Of a DNA stretch of 64,000 nucleotides, positions 45,128-54,288 are shown piece after piece. The notes beneath the pieces were generated by a model. That model was not told the origin of the DNA and did not search any database. It was given only the letters and a program-made list of their open reading frames with translations. Every line of letters starts with the position of its first letter. The stretch's first letter is position 1. This DNA is from Bacteroidota bacterium (GTDB taxonomy: Bacteria > Bacteroidota > Bacteroidia > Bacteroidales > Tannerellaceae). The stretch is taken from assembly GCA_023429375.1 (NCBI GenBank), contig JAEYVY010000007.1, positions 248,001 through 312,000 of the forward strand, in the 5' to 3' direction. Position numbers and translations under genes: made by a program.

Positions 45128-45201
45128 GGTCCTATAGCTCAGTTGGTTAGAGCATCTGACTCATAATCAGGGGGTCCTTGGTTCAAGCCCAAGTGGGACC
45201 A
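45128..45201 (+). tRNA. tRNA with CAT anticodon (Met or Ile2)
   Basis: A 74-base cloverleaf: acceptor GGTCCTA with TGGGACC, D-arm AGCTCAGTTGGTTAGAGC, anticodon stem CTGA/TCAG around the CAT anticodon, T-arm CTTGGTTCAAGCCCAAG. It is an elongator type, not initiator. Whether it reads AUG, or AUA after lysidine modification, cannot be decided from the sequence alone. CCA is not encoded. Confidence 0.9.
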
Positions 45202-45206
45202 CATCT

Positions 45207-45245
45207 TCCCTCTCTAGAAAGCTTTCTGGAGAGGGATTTTGTTTT
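45207..45245 (+). terminator. Terminator of the tRNA
   Basis: TCCCTCTC pairs with GAGAGGGA, with an inner AGAAAGCTTTCT pairing, followed by TTTTGTTTT. Confidence 0.85.
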
Positions 45246-45479
45246 AATAAAGTGGGAAGAGAGACTGTTTCTCTATATCAGCTTCAGAGGCAATTTAATA
45301 GGTATGATTATTGCCGAAGATAAACAGCAAAAAGGGTTCTTAAAAGAAGGTTAACACTAAAAATTTAATGCCAAAATGGGTATTGATAAAAACTTTAAAT
45401 TTGTATTCTATATTACCGCATCTTTGTTACTTTTTAAGGGAAGTAATCTATTGAAAAACAGACTCTTAAGAGTGGGAGG

Positions 45480-45516
45480 ATGCACGACAGGTTAATGACT
45501 GCCGTGCATTTTTTTG
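45480..45516 (+). terminator. Terminator in the susC-pseudogene leader
   Basis: ATGCACGACAG pairs with CTGCCGTGCAT (one mismatch), followed by seven T. It ends about 55 bases before the start codon. Confidence 0.75.
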
Positions 45517-45569
45517 TGTTATAATCAAGGCAAACTATCAATTTTCATACTAACTAATAATTTACTACT

Positions 45570-47056
45570 ATGAGTGTTAAGTTTATTTGGGCAGTTGCTC
45601 TGTCCACAATGACCTGCTCTGCTATTTCGGCTATACCCAAGGCCGGATTAACGAGTGGTTCAACTTCAGTTCCAGCTCCTGTGGTGTCTTATACACAACA
45701 GAAGCAAACTCCTCAGAAAGAGATCAAAGGTACCGTTAAGGATACTTCAGGAGAAGGTCTAATCGGTGCAACTCTTGTTGTGAAAGGCACAACGACAGGT
45801 TTCATCACTGATTTAGATGGCAACTTCGTCTTGTCTGGTATTTCTTTCCCTGCAACTTTGGTTGTTTCCTATATCGGATATTCCGATGTGGAAATTACCG
45901 TACGTGGAAACGAATCATCGCTTGAAGTTGTTCTTGATGATTCAATGATTGCCCTTAATGAAGTTGTCGTTGTAGGGTATGGTACTCAGAAAAAGGTTAA
46001 CCTTACCGGTGCGGTATCTGTAATCGATGGTAAAGAACTTAATGCCCGTCCGGTTACCAACACAGCTATGGCTTTACAAGGAGCTAACCCTTCACTTCTT
46101 CTTACTACAGGTAACGGTTCAATTGCTGGTGACCAGTATTCTGTTGCTATCCGTGGTTCGGTATCACTTAACTCTGGTGATCCTCTTATCCTGATTGATG
46201 GAATCGAAGGTTCACTTTCACAGGTTAACCCTAATGACATTGAGAGCATATCAGTGCTAAAGGATGCTTCAGCTTGTGCTGTTTATGGTGCAAAAGCTTC
46301 TGCGGGTGTTATCCTTGTGAATACAAAAGGAGGATCGGAAGGAGCAGCCAAGATTACCTACAATGGCCGTATTAGCCTTTCTCAGAACACTACGAGCACA
46401 GATTTCAGACTTCATCATACGATTATGTAACCCTTACAAATGAGTTTTACAACTATCTGATGGGCCATGGAGCATGGACTTATACCGATGCTCAAATTCA
46501 AATGATGTATGACAGACGTAATGACAAAACCGAGAATCCTTCTCGTCCATGGGTATTGCCTGATGTAACAGGTATGAATACCTATGTATATCTTGGCAAC
46601 TACGACTGGTATGATTTCTTGTTTAACAGAACACGCCCTGAAACAGAGCATAACATTACAGTTCGTGGTGGTAACGAAAAGGTTACCTACTATGCATCTG
46701 GTCGTTATCTCTATCGTGAAGGTCTTTTTGCAGGAAATGCACAGGACAAATACGATGGTTATTCTTTCCGTTCAAAGACTGATGCCAAGCTTACAGACTG
46801 GCTTTCTTACTCAAATAATATCAGTTACGAACGTACAAACTATCAATATGGTGGTTTCTGGGAGTTAGACGGGTCATCAGGAAATACATCTAGTGGTATT
46901 TTATTCAACCTCACGCAGAACGTAGGTCCAAACCTTGTTCCATATAACCCAGACGGGACAATCAACATGGTACCTGGTTTTATGGCAGATGCCACATCTC
47001 CTCTATTCTCCGGTCGTGGTGGTGTTTACATGGATGGACGTAACCATAATCCTTAA
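45570..47056 (+). pseudogene. SusC-family gene, frameshifted and truncated
   Basis: From 45570 the frame encodes a SusC start: leader, carboxypeptidase-D-like domain (EIKGTVKDTSGEGLIGATLVVKG) and plug (GYGTQKKVNLTGAVSVIDG to SVLKDASACAVYGAKASAGV). Near 46404 one base is missing after GATTTC, so the frame hits TAA at 46428-46430. The other frame continues with SSYDYVTLTNEFYN, MGHGAWTYTDAQIQMM and the early barrel to 47056, where the gene ends at GRNHNP. About 500-600 residues of the barrel are absent and there is no SusD. It is a relic of a polysaccharide-utilisation locus, whose remainder was presumably deleted next to cydC. Confidence 0.9.
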
Positions 47057-47169
47057 GTGTATTGATTTCAAATATAATAGTATTCAATGATTTATAATAA
47101 TTTTAGCAAAAAAACTAATAAAAGACATCTCTTTTGAAATTGTTATGGCTATTATTTAATAACTAGATC

Positions 47170-48768
47170 TCAAATCCTAATCACTTTATCCACTGCTTTT
47201 TCAAAATCCTTTAGGTGGGTGGCCATGAGGAGGGTGATTTCCGGATAGTTTTGTTTGATGTTTTTGAAAATAGCAATGGCATTTTCTGAGCTGATACCAG
47301 CTGTGGGTTCGTCTACTACAAGAAGTTGAGGACGTTTCAGCAATGCTTGTGCGAGAAGCAGCTTCTTGCGCTGGCCTCCACTTAAGGTTTCCCCATTTTC
47401 TCCTATCCAGGTGTCTAATCCCTCGGGAAGAGCCGAACGCCAACTCTCCAGATCGACCAATCTCAATGCGCTTTCAATGGCTTCGTCAGGATATCCCTCA
47501 AAGTTTTCGCGGAGGGTTCCGGTAAGGAGGTAGGCCTTCTGGGTTACATAAATACAGGTTGGCACCGGTAAACATTCAATATCAGTGTCTTTGTTCCACG
47601 TCATTGTACCGGTACGACGGTATTCTGGATAGAAAAGGCTGTTCAAAAGCGTACTCTTCCCTTTCCCCGTTTCGCCATAGAGCGCAATCCAATCTCCTTT
47701 ACATATATAAAATGAGAGGGCTTCGGTCTCTACGTTTGTCTCCGGCACTTTGGCACTGAAATTAGTCAAGTTTAACGTGCTAAAATCAGTTGCCACGTGA
47801 ACTGTTTCTATAGATGCATCCCCTTGTTTGATTACCGAATCGATATCTTTTATCTGATGGGCTACTGCACTCTTCTCTGATTTCCCGGAAAAGAGCATTT
47901 CGGCTAATTCTGCCTGCGCCATGATACCAAAGAAGATGCCGATGGCTGTCGGTGCATCGATATTGTAATGACCGGAACGCCATAACAGTAGTGCGGCGAT
48001 GTAGCTAAAACCAAGACCGGCAAGAGATTGCAACCAGAAAGAGTTGGTTTGTAGTTTTTGCTCCAGCTGTTCAAGTTCATTTCGCTTTTGTTCGTATTGC
48101 TCTATGGCTTTATCTTCTAGTTCGTATTTCGAAATCTCTATCCTCCCTCTGAAACTTTGGATAAGGGCCTGATTGTTTTCTTCGCGACTTATTTTCAATG
48201 CTTCATAAAGCTTTCTGTTTTTGGCAAAGAAAAATTGGGGGACGATAAAAAGCAGGACAGCAGATGAAATCAGGAATTCCATCATCAGACCATCGGAATA
48301 GAAAGCCAAGAAGAAGGCATAGATACATAGCGTGCAGATTAGGGCAGACAAAGGCAAAAGCCACAAAAGAATATGGTTTAATATCTGATCAACTCCATGC
48401 GTGCCGTTTTCCAACAGAGAAGAATTGTTATTAACCTGTTTTTTGAAGTAGGGCAATCTGGCGACCGACTGGAATAACTTCAATTGGAGACTTTGTTGAG
48501 CTTTGAGCGTTGTTTTATGATTTTCCAACCGTTCGAAATAGCGCATGGCCGTACGTACCAGCGCCATCAGGCGGATGATGGCAGATGGGACCAGATACGA
48601 GAATGTAGTACTGGCTGTAACAAATACGATGCTACACATAGCCAGAAACCATCCGGATATAGCAGGGAGCGCTACAAAAGAAACGGTCCAAAGCAATAAA
48701 AGGAAAAAACCACGCAGCCAATTGACTGCAAGAGGTTTAACGATATATTGAGCAATAAATTTATTCAT
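47170..48768 (-). CDS. cydC: ABC exporter subunit, CydC-like
   Basis: A 532-residue fused membrane/ATPase subunit. The first 300 residues have about six helices, then an ABC domain with Walker A GETGKGKSTLL, signature LSGGQRKKLLLAQ and Walker B LLVVDEPT. The sequence pairs with the CydD-like gene which it overlaps by eight bases. CydDC exports glutathione/cysteine and heme-related reductants needed for cytochrome bd assembly in E. coli; cydAB is not in the window. The Cyd assignment rests on subunit order and resemblance, so a different heterodimeric ABC exporter is possible. Confidence 0.75.
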   Translation of the reverse strand: MNKFIAQYIVKPLAVNWLRGFFLLLLWTVSFVALPAISGWFLAMCSIVFVTASTTFSYLVPSAIIRLMALVRTAMRYFERLENHKTTLKAQQSLQLKLFQSVARLPYFKKQVNNNSSLLENGTHGVDQILNHILLWLLPLSALICTLCIYAFFLAFYSDGLMMEFLISSAVLLFIVPQFFFAKNRKLYEALKISREENNQALIQSFRGRIEISKYELEDKAIEQYEQKRNELEQLEQKLQTNSFWLQSLAGLGFSYIAALLLWRSGHYNIDAPTAIGIFFGIMAQAELAEMLFSGKSEKSAVAHQIKDIDSVIKQGDASIETVHVATDFSTLNLTNFSAKVPETNVETEALSFYICKGDWIALYGETGKGKSTLLNSLFYPEYRRTGTMTWNKDTDIECLPVPTCIYVTQKAYLLTGTLRENFEGYPDEAIESALRLVDLESWRSALPEGLDTWIGENGETLSGGQRKKLLLAQALLKRPQLLVVDEPTAGISSENAIAIFKNIKQNYPEITLLMATHLKDFEKAVDKVIRI

Positions 48769-50401
48769 ACTTCATCTGTTCTCCCCAATTTAAGTTTAAG
48801 ATTAGATCGGCGGTCTCATCAAACATTTTCTCATGCGATGCTACGATGACCAATTGGTTTTCGGCCATTTTCACTAATTGCGGAAGAATAATGCCGATAG
48901 TGTCACTGTCCAGATTGGCCGTAGGCTCGTCTAGTATAGCAATTGGTCTCGGATGCATCATCATCCTGGCCAGCGTGACTAGCTGTCTTTCACCGCCCGA
49001 GAGCTGTTTGCCGTTATGGCTCAATATCGTCTGCCAGCCTTCTTCTTTCTTGTCTATTATTTTGTTTAGGAAGTCGGGGTATTCATTCGCATCTTCTTTA
49101 TCAAGAAAGACATTATACTTTAGTGTTCCGTCGAAAATAAACGGAAACTGATTCATAAAAGAGGTATTGACCTTAAGCCATTGCTGTGACCAGGTATTGT
49201 CCTTTCCGTTAATAGATACTGTTCCTTCATTGACCGTAAGGCTTCCTGCGCAGATCTTCAACAAAGTGGATTTGCCGGATCCTGAAATCCCTTTCATCAG
49301 AACAAGCCCTTTCTGAGGGAGCTCAATATGGATGTCGTTTAGCACCTTGACGGGTGAGTCCGGATATGAGAAGTTTAGACCCTTTATATTAAATGTAATG
49401 CCTGTTTGGTTGATGCCATCGAAAGCAGGAATCAGCTCCGGCCGCATGATAGGTATCAATGAATTTGCTGAGGCTATCGCCCGGTTGCGGTCGTGATAGG
49501 CACTCACAAATTTGCGCAGGTAAAAGAAAAAGTATGGAGCGAGTGTAAGTAAGAACAAGGCTATACGAAAATCATAACCCAATCCATAATTCGGACCTGT
49601 CATGATTCCAAGCAGGCTCATCCCAAGATAGATGGCTACAACGGCGATAGAGAGCGTGACGAATAGCTCCAGCACGGCCGACGACAAGATGGCTACCCGC
49701 ATGACATTGGTTGTAGCGTCGTTTAGCGCTTTCCCTTTCTCTTTCAGAAAACGATATTGCGGTTTGAAATTATCCAGATTAACGATTTCGGCAATTGTCT
49801 GTAGTCGGTTGTAGAATACGGCCGAATACTTCAAAAACAAATCGATATGTTTTTTATGAAGCGCTTCGGCTCCTATTCCGATGATAATCATCTGCATGGG
49901 GATAACCACCAGTGACACCAAGAGGACAAAGCCTACCCATTTTTCTGTCCAGAAGCAAACAGTTATTAAAAGCAGACTCGATAAGAGGGAAGCGATGGCA
50001 TAAGGGATGAAGAAAGAGAAATAAGGCTTGAGGTCGTCGCTAACTCGGGTGACAAACAAAGAACTCGCAATCGAGTCATACTTACTGTCACGCAAAAGTA
50101 GCGGATAGAGCTCTTTCTTGACTTTCGAAACGATGAGTACACCAGCCTTATAATTGAACTGCGATGCCCAATGAGCAAAGATATACCTGCCTGTGAGAAA
50201 GGCCGAAGCATAGATTAAATCCTTCGAATGTATCAATCCTTCACTGAGCCACGATGCCGCAAACCCCGACAAGAACCAACAAAAAACAACAAAACATATT
50301 ACACTTATTACCGTACAAACTGATGCTGAAATATAAGCACCTTTCGTTTCAGGTATTCGCCTGTTCAACCATCGGGAAGCACTTTCTTGATTTAAACTCA
50401 T
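48761..50401 (-). CDS. cydD: ABC exporter subunit, CydD-like
   Basis: A 546-residue fused membrane/ATPase subunit with about six helices in the first 310 residues and an ABC domain: Walker A GISGSGKSTLL, signature LSGGERQLVTLARM and Walker B IAILDEPTANLDSD. It precedes the CydC-like gene with an eight-base overlap. A minus-strand TATCTTTG at 50437-50444 is the likely promoter, 36 bases before the start. Heterodimer with CydC-like in the inner membrane. Confidence 0.75.
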   Translation of the reverse strand: MSLNQESASRWLNRRIPETKGAYISASVCTVISVICFVVFCWFLSGFAASWLSEGLIHSKDLIYASAFLTGRYIFAHWASQFNYKAGVLIVSKVKKELYPLLLRDSKYDSIASSLFVTRVSDDLKPYFSFFIPYAIASLLSSLLLITVCFWTEKWVGFVLLVSLVVIPMQMIIIGIGAEALHKKHIDLFLKYSAVFYNRLQTIAEIVNLDNFKPQYRFLKEKGKALNDATTNVMRVAILSSAVLELFVTLSIAVVAIYLGMSLLGIMTGPNYGLGYDFRIALFLLTLAPYFFFYLRKFVSAYHDRNRAIASANSLIPIMRPELIPAFDGINQTGITFNIKGLNFSYPDSPVKVLNDIHIELPQKGLVLMKGISGSGKSTLLKICAGSLTVNEGTVSINGKDNTWSQQWLKVNTSFMNQFPFIFDGTLKYNVFLDKEDANEYPDFLNKIIDKKEEGWQTILSHNGKQLSGGERQLVTLARMMMHPRPIAILDEPTANLDSDTIGIILPQLVKMAENQLVIVASHEKMFDETADLILNLNWGEQMKYE

Positions 50402-50436
50402 TGATCAACTGTATTATTATTGCACCACCTCGTAAA

Positions 50437-50444
50437 CAAAGATA
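50437..50444 (-). promoter_or_regulatory. -7 box of cydDC
   Basis: The minus strand reads TATCTTTG, matching TAnnTTTG; no -33 TTG is visible. Confidence 0.5.
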
Positions 50445-50662
50445 AGTATTTGTATAAACTATTCTGACCGGTAACGTTCTCGTTATTAATAATTGCCTTG
50501 TCGTAAAAAGCATTATACATATTCTATATCTTTACAAGGTCTCAAAATCAACCCGGAAGTAAACTCCCTATTTTACTTAACTGATTTTGCAGGTAAGTTG
50601 TTGAAGAGTCCGGTTTATTTTGCTGAAAATTGAAAGATAGACGATAAAAAAGATAACCCTAT

Positions 50663-52108
50663 ATGATTATGAGAAAGCTAAACAAACAGACAGCCGCTAA
50701 ACCTGTATTTCCCGAGAGAGTCATTCAATTCGGAGAAGGTAATTTCCTACGCGCGTTTGCCGATTGGATAATCCACCAGATGAATGAAAAAGCCGCATTT
50801 AATGGAAGCGTCGTTGTTATACAGCCTATCCGGCACGGTATGGTGGACAAGCTGAACGAACAAGACTGCTTGTATCACGTCAACCTGCAAGGACTCGATA
50901 AGGGAGAGAAGGTGAACTCGTTGACTTTAGTCTCTTCTATTAGCCGGGCGTTGAACCCTTATGAGGACTACGAAAGCTTTATGAAGCTGGCCGAGCAGCC
51001 CGAAATACGTTTTGTAATATCCAATACAACTGAGGCAGGTATTGTTTTCGATCCGGCTTGTAAGCTCGAGGATAAACCGGCAGCAAGCTATCCCGGAAAA
51101 CTGACTCAATTGCTCTATCATCGTTACCTTACTTTTAAGGGAGACCCTGCTAAAGGGCTGCTTATTTTCCCTTGTGAGTTGATTTTCCTGAACGGACATA
51201 AACTAAAAGAAACGATCTATCAATATATTGACCTATGGAACTTGGGCGAAGCGTTTAAGGCTTGGTTTACCGACTCATGTGGTGTTTATGCCACGCTGGT
51301 AGACCGGATTGTGCCCGGCTTCCCCCAAAAGGAGATCGATGAAATTAAAACGAAACTGAACTACGACGACAATCTGGTAGTTCAGGCTGAGGTGTTCCAT
51401 CTATGGGTGATTGAGGCTCCAACGGAGGTAGCAAAGGAATTTCCGGCCGATAAAGCCGGCTTGAACGTCTTGTTTGTGCCCAGTGAAGAACCTTATCACG
51501 AACGTAAAGTGACGCTACTGAACGGACCGCATACCGTTCTCTCGCCCGTATCCTTCCTGTCGGGAGTCGATATTGTAAGGGATGCTTGTCAACACGAAGT
51601 ACTAGGCCGATTTATTCGTAAAGTCATGTATGAGGAGTTGTTGCAAACACTCGATCTGCCAAAGGATGAGCTGACTCAGTTTGCCAACGACGTATGGGAA
51701 CGTTTCAATAACCCGTTTGTCGACCATGCTGTTGTGTCGATTATGCTGAACTCCTTCCCTAAATACCAGACAAGAGACTTGCCGGGATTGAAGAAATATC
51801 TGGAACGTACCGGAGAATTGCCCAAGGGATTGGTTTTAGGACTCGCAGCCATCATCACCTACTATCGAGGAGGAGTCAGAAATGACGGTGCCAAAATCGA
51901 ACTGAACGATGCCCCTGAGATAATAGAGCTGCTTCAAAACCTATGGGCTACAGGCGATGTTCGCAAAGTTGCTGAAGGCGTGTTAGGAGCAGCTGCTATT
52001 TGGGGAGAAGACCTGAATGCTATACCGGGACTGACTGCGCTGGTTGAATACTATCTGCAAGCGATAGAGGAAAAAGGAATGATTCATGTAGTTAAAGAAT
52101 TAGTATGA
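50663..52108 (+). CDS. uxaB: Tagaturonate reductase
   Basis: A 481-residue protein of the mannitol/altronate dehydrogenase family: ERVIQFGEGNFLRAFADWIIHQMN at the N-terminus binds NADH, and NGPHTVLSPVSFLSG carries the conserved catalytic region (KVTLLNGPHT). UxaB reduces D-tagaturonate to D-altronate in galacturonate catabolism. It overlaps uxaA by four bases (ATGA). A TATCTTTA at 50527-50534 may be the promoter. uxaC and kdgK are not in the window. ATGs at 50663 and 50669 are both possible. Confidence 0.95.
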   Translation: MIMRKLNKQTAAKPVFPERVIQFGEGNFLRAFADWIIHQMNEKAAFNGSVVVIQPIRHGMVDKLNEQDCLYHVNLQGLDKGEKVNSLTLVSSISRALNPYEDYESFMKLAEQPEIRFVISNTTEAGIVFDPACKLEDKPAASYPGKLTQLLYHRYLTFKGDPAKGLLIFPCELIFLNGHKLKETIYQYIDLWNLGEAFKAWFTDSCGVYATLVDRIVPGFPQKEIDEIKTKLNYDDNLVVQAEVFHLWVIEAPTEVAKEFPADKAGLNVLFVPSEEPYHERKVTLLNGPHTVLSPVSFLSGVDIVRDACQHEVLGRFIRKVMYEELLQTLDLPKDELTQFANDVWERFNNPFVDHAVVSIMLNSFPKYQTRDLPGLKKYLERTGELPKGLVLGLAAIITYYRGGVRNDGAKIELNDAPEIIELLQNLWATGDVRKVAEGVLGAAAIWGEDLNAIPGLTALVEYYLQAIEEKGMIHVVKELV

Positions 52109-53595
52109 CAAACAAATATATTCAGATACATGCCACAGACAATGTGGTGGTCGCTATAACAGACCTCCATGCGGGTGAAACAATTCTGGTTGAAGGAAAG
52201 GAAATAACCTTGAGCGACGATGTGCCAACAGGACATAAAATTGCCCTGAAAGACTTCAAACAAGGAGATTTCATTGTAAAGTATGGCTATCCGATAGGAC
52301 ATGCACGTGAAGAAATCAAGACCGGCTCATTGGTCAACGAGAAAAATATAAAAACAAACCTAGAGGGGCTGTTGGAATATACCTATACGCCCCAACCGGC
52401 ATCTGCATTGCCTCCGAAAGAAAACAGGACTTTTAAGGGCTACCGTCGTAAGAACGGGGATGCAGGCATACGCAACGAGATTTGGATACTTCCAACTGTT
52501 GGCTGTGTGAATGGAATCATCAATCGTCTGGCCGAACAACTTCGTAAAGAAACCCAAGAAGCCGGTGTCGATGCCATACTGGCCTATACCCATAATTATG
52601 GCTGCTCGCAGTTGGGTGAAGACCATGAAAACACCCGTCGCATTCTTCGAGACATGGCTTTGCATCCGAATGCCGGAGCCGTATTGATCGTGGGGTTGGG
52701 TTGTGAGAACAATCAGGTGAGCACCTTCAAAGAAATGCTTGGCGACTACGATACGGAGCGCATCCGCTTTATGGAAACACAAAAAGTGGGCGATGAGTTG
52801 GAAACAGGCATGGAAATCCTTCGCGAGTTATATGCCATTGCATCAAAAGATAAGCGAGTGGATATACCTATTGACGAATTAAAAATAGGGCTTAAATGTG
52901 GTGGTTCGGACGGTTTTTCAGGCATCACGGCCAATCCTTTGCTGGGGGCATTCTCAGATTATCTGGTAGCACAGGGAGGAACAACGGTTCTTACCGAAGT
53001 ACCTGAGATGTTCGGGGCCGAAACCATCCTGATGAACCGTTGCCAAGATGAGGCTGTGTTCGATAAGACGGTACATCTAATCAACGATTTCAAATCCTAC
53101 TTTATAGAAAATAAACAACCGGTTTATGAAAATCCTTCACCGGGAAATAAAGCCGGAGGAATCTCTACGCTGGAAGAAAAATCATTGGGTTGCACCCAGA
53201 AGTCAGGCACTTCCATTGTGCGCGATGTGCTGATGTATGGCGAACGACTTAAAGAAAAAGGACTAAACCTGCTCAGTGCTCCCGGTAATGACTTGGTAGC
53301 CAGTACAGCTCTTGCTGCTGCAGGCTGTCATATCGTACTTTTTACTACCGGACGAGGCACCCCATTCGGTACGTTTGTCCCCACGGCCAAGATTTCCACA
53401 AATACGAGTCTCTACCAGCATAAGCCCAACTGGATAGATTTCAATGCAGGCGTATTGCTCGAAGGGAAGACGATGGACGAGATCTGCCGCAGCTTTACAG
53501 ATTTTGTGATTGATATAGCTGAAGGAACACTTACAAATAATGAGAAAAGCAACTACCGTGAGATAGCGATATTTAAGACGGGTGTTACACTATAA
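52105..53595 (+). CDS. uxaA: Altronate dehydratase
   Basis: A 496-residue protein. The N-terminal SAF-like domain (residues 1-85) precedes the UxaA catalytic domain with RNEIWILPTVGCVNGI, THNYGCSQLG, ILIVGLGCENNQ (VLIVGLGCENNQ), LKCGGSDGFSGITANP and STTGRGTPFG-like FTTGRGTPFG. It dehydrates D-altronate to 2-keto-3-deoxygluconate, the step after uxaB. Translation is coupled to uxaB by the overlapping start. A GNRA-loop terminator follows. Confidence 0.96.
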   Translation: MTNKYIQIHATDNVVVAITDLHAGETILVEGKEITLSDDVPTGHKIALKDFKQGDFIVKYGYPIGHAREEIKTGSLVNEKNIKTNLEGLLEYTYTPQPASALPPKENRTFKGYRRKNGDAGIRNEIWILPTVGCVNGIINRLAEQLRKETQEAGVDAILAYTHNYGCSQLGEDHENTRRILRDMALHPNAGAVLIVGLGCENNQVSTFKEMLGDYDTERIRFMETQKVGDELETGMEILRELYAIASKDKRVDIPIDELKIGLKCGGSDGFSGITANPLLGAFSDYLVAQGGTTVLTEVPEMFGAETILMNRCQDEAVFDKTVHLINDFKSYFIENKQPVYENPSPGNKAGGISTLEEKSLGCTQKSGTSIVRDVLMYGERLKEKGLNLLSAPGNDLVASTALAAAGCHIVLFTTGRGTPFGTFVPTAKISTNTSLYQHKPNWIDFNAGVLLEGKTMDEICRSFTDFVIDIAEGTLTNNEKSNYREIAIFKTGVTL

Positions 53596-53643
53596 TTATT
53601 CATAGTAGATTAGTAAGGGGAAAAGGCGAATATGCCATTTTGG

Positions 53644-53668
53644 CAGCTCGGAAACGAGCTGTTTTTTT
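53644..53668 (+). terminator. Terminator of uxaBA
   Basis: CAGCTCG pairs with CGAGCTG around a GAAA tetraloop, followed by seven T. Confidence 0.92.
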
Positions 53669-53688
53669 ATGTTCTAATCACAAAAAAC

Positions 53689-53820
53689 AAAAAACATCGG
53701 GATGGATTTTAAAAAAGGGGGTACACCCCTCAAAAAACACCTCGGTCATTTTTTAGAAACATCCCGATGTTTTTTTAAAAGGATAAGGATGTTTTTTTAA
53801 AACCATCGAGGTGTTTTTTA
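53689..53820. repeat. Array of about 22-bp A-run/core/T-run repeats (copy C)
   Basis: Six units. Cores are CATCGGGATG, the palindrome-like GGGGGTACACCCCT, CACCTCGGTCA, CATCCCGATG, ATAAGGATG and CCATCGAGGTG. Starts near 53732, 53754, 53777 and 53799 show a 22-base period. Confidence 0.75.
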
Positions 53821-54254
53821 GCCCATCTGATTTTTCATCCCTCAAAAGTCCATTTTTTGAAGAAATAAAAAACTAAAGCTTGAAATTTGAGTCTTTTTGC
53901 CTCTTTTGAGCGCGTTTTGTTTTAAATGGATGCATGGCTTGGAAATTTGATAATCGTTGCTCAGAACGGATGGTTTTTTTCAGCTGACAAAATGTCATTT
54001 TTTTATTGATGAGTAATTGTGCAAATAAGTAAAATTTGTATTAAAACTTTTATGTAAAAGAGAAATGTTGAAAAATCTTCGAATGTCAAAAATGCATACC
54101 AACAAGACTATCTAAAACAATCACTTTGTGAATAAAGAAAAAGCAAGTATATAAATTAACGCTGATTCTACTGTCATTATAATTATTATTGATTTGAAAG
54201 TAGTACCGCTATTTTTTTTAAGTTAAATCGTTAGGGTTCATTTGTGTCGGATGA

Positions 54255-54283
54255 TTTGAGAATTCATGAAATGATTATCTTTG
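54255..54283 (+). promoter_or_regulatory. Promoter of hflX, nearly leaderless
   Basis: TTTG at 54255-54258, 17-base spacer, TATCTTTG at 54276-54283. The ATG is at 54289, five bases after the box, where transcription is expected to start. Confidence 0.6.
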
Positions 54284-54288
54284 TGGGT

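Larger units (their letters stand above)
45202..45569. other. Intergenic region with terminator and an RNA-like leader
   Basis: After the tRNA terminator (45207-45245) comes AT-rich DNA, a TTTG (45400) and CATCTTTG (45419-45426) promoter-like pair, a palindrome ACTCTTAAGAGT near 45463, and a second terminator at 45480-45516. The stretch could make a roughly 85-base RNA ahead of the broken susC. No open frame is visible. Confidence 0.4.
53596..54254. other. Long intergenic region with terminator and repeat array
   Basis: Holds the terminator at 53644-53668 and the 22-bp repeat array at 53689-53820. The 430 bases after the array are AT-rich with no open frame, tRNA or clear motif apart from the hflX promoter at its end. 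Confidence 0.55.

Noticed and set aside
53689..53820. Possible CRISPR array because of regular repeats
   Set aside because: The 22-base units are contiguous, with degenerate cores and no unique spacers, and no cas gene is near.
54244..54288. HflX start at the GTG at 54244
   Set aside because: It precedes the TATCTTTG box, and the family begins with MKEF-type residues, which match the ATG at 54289.
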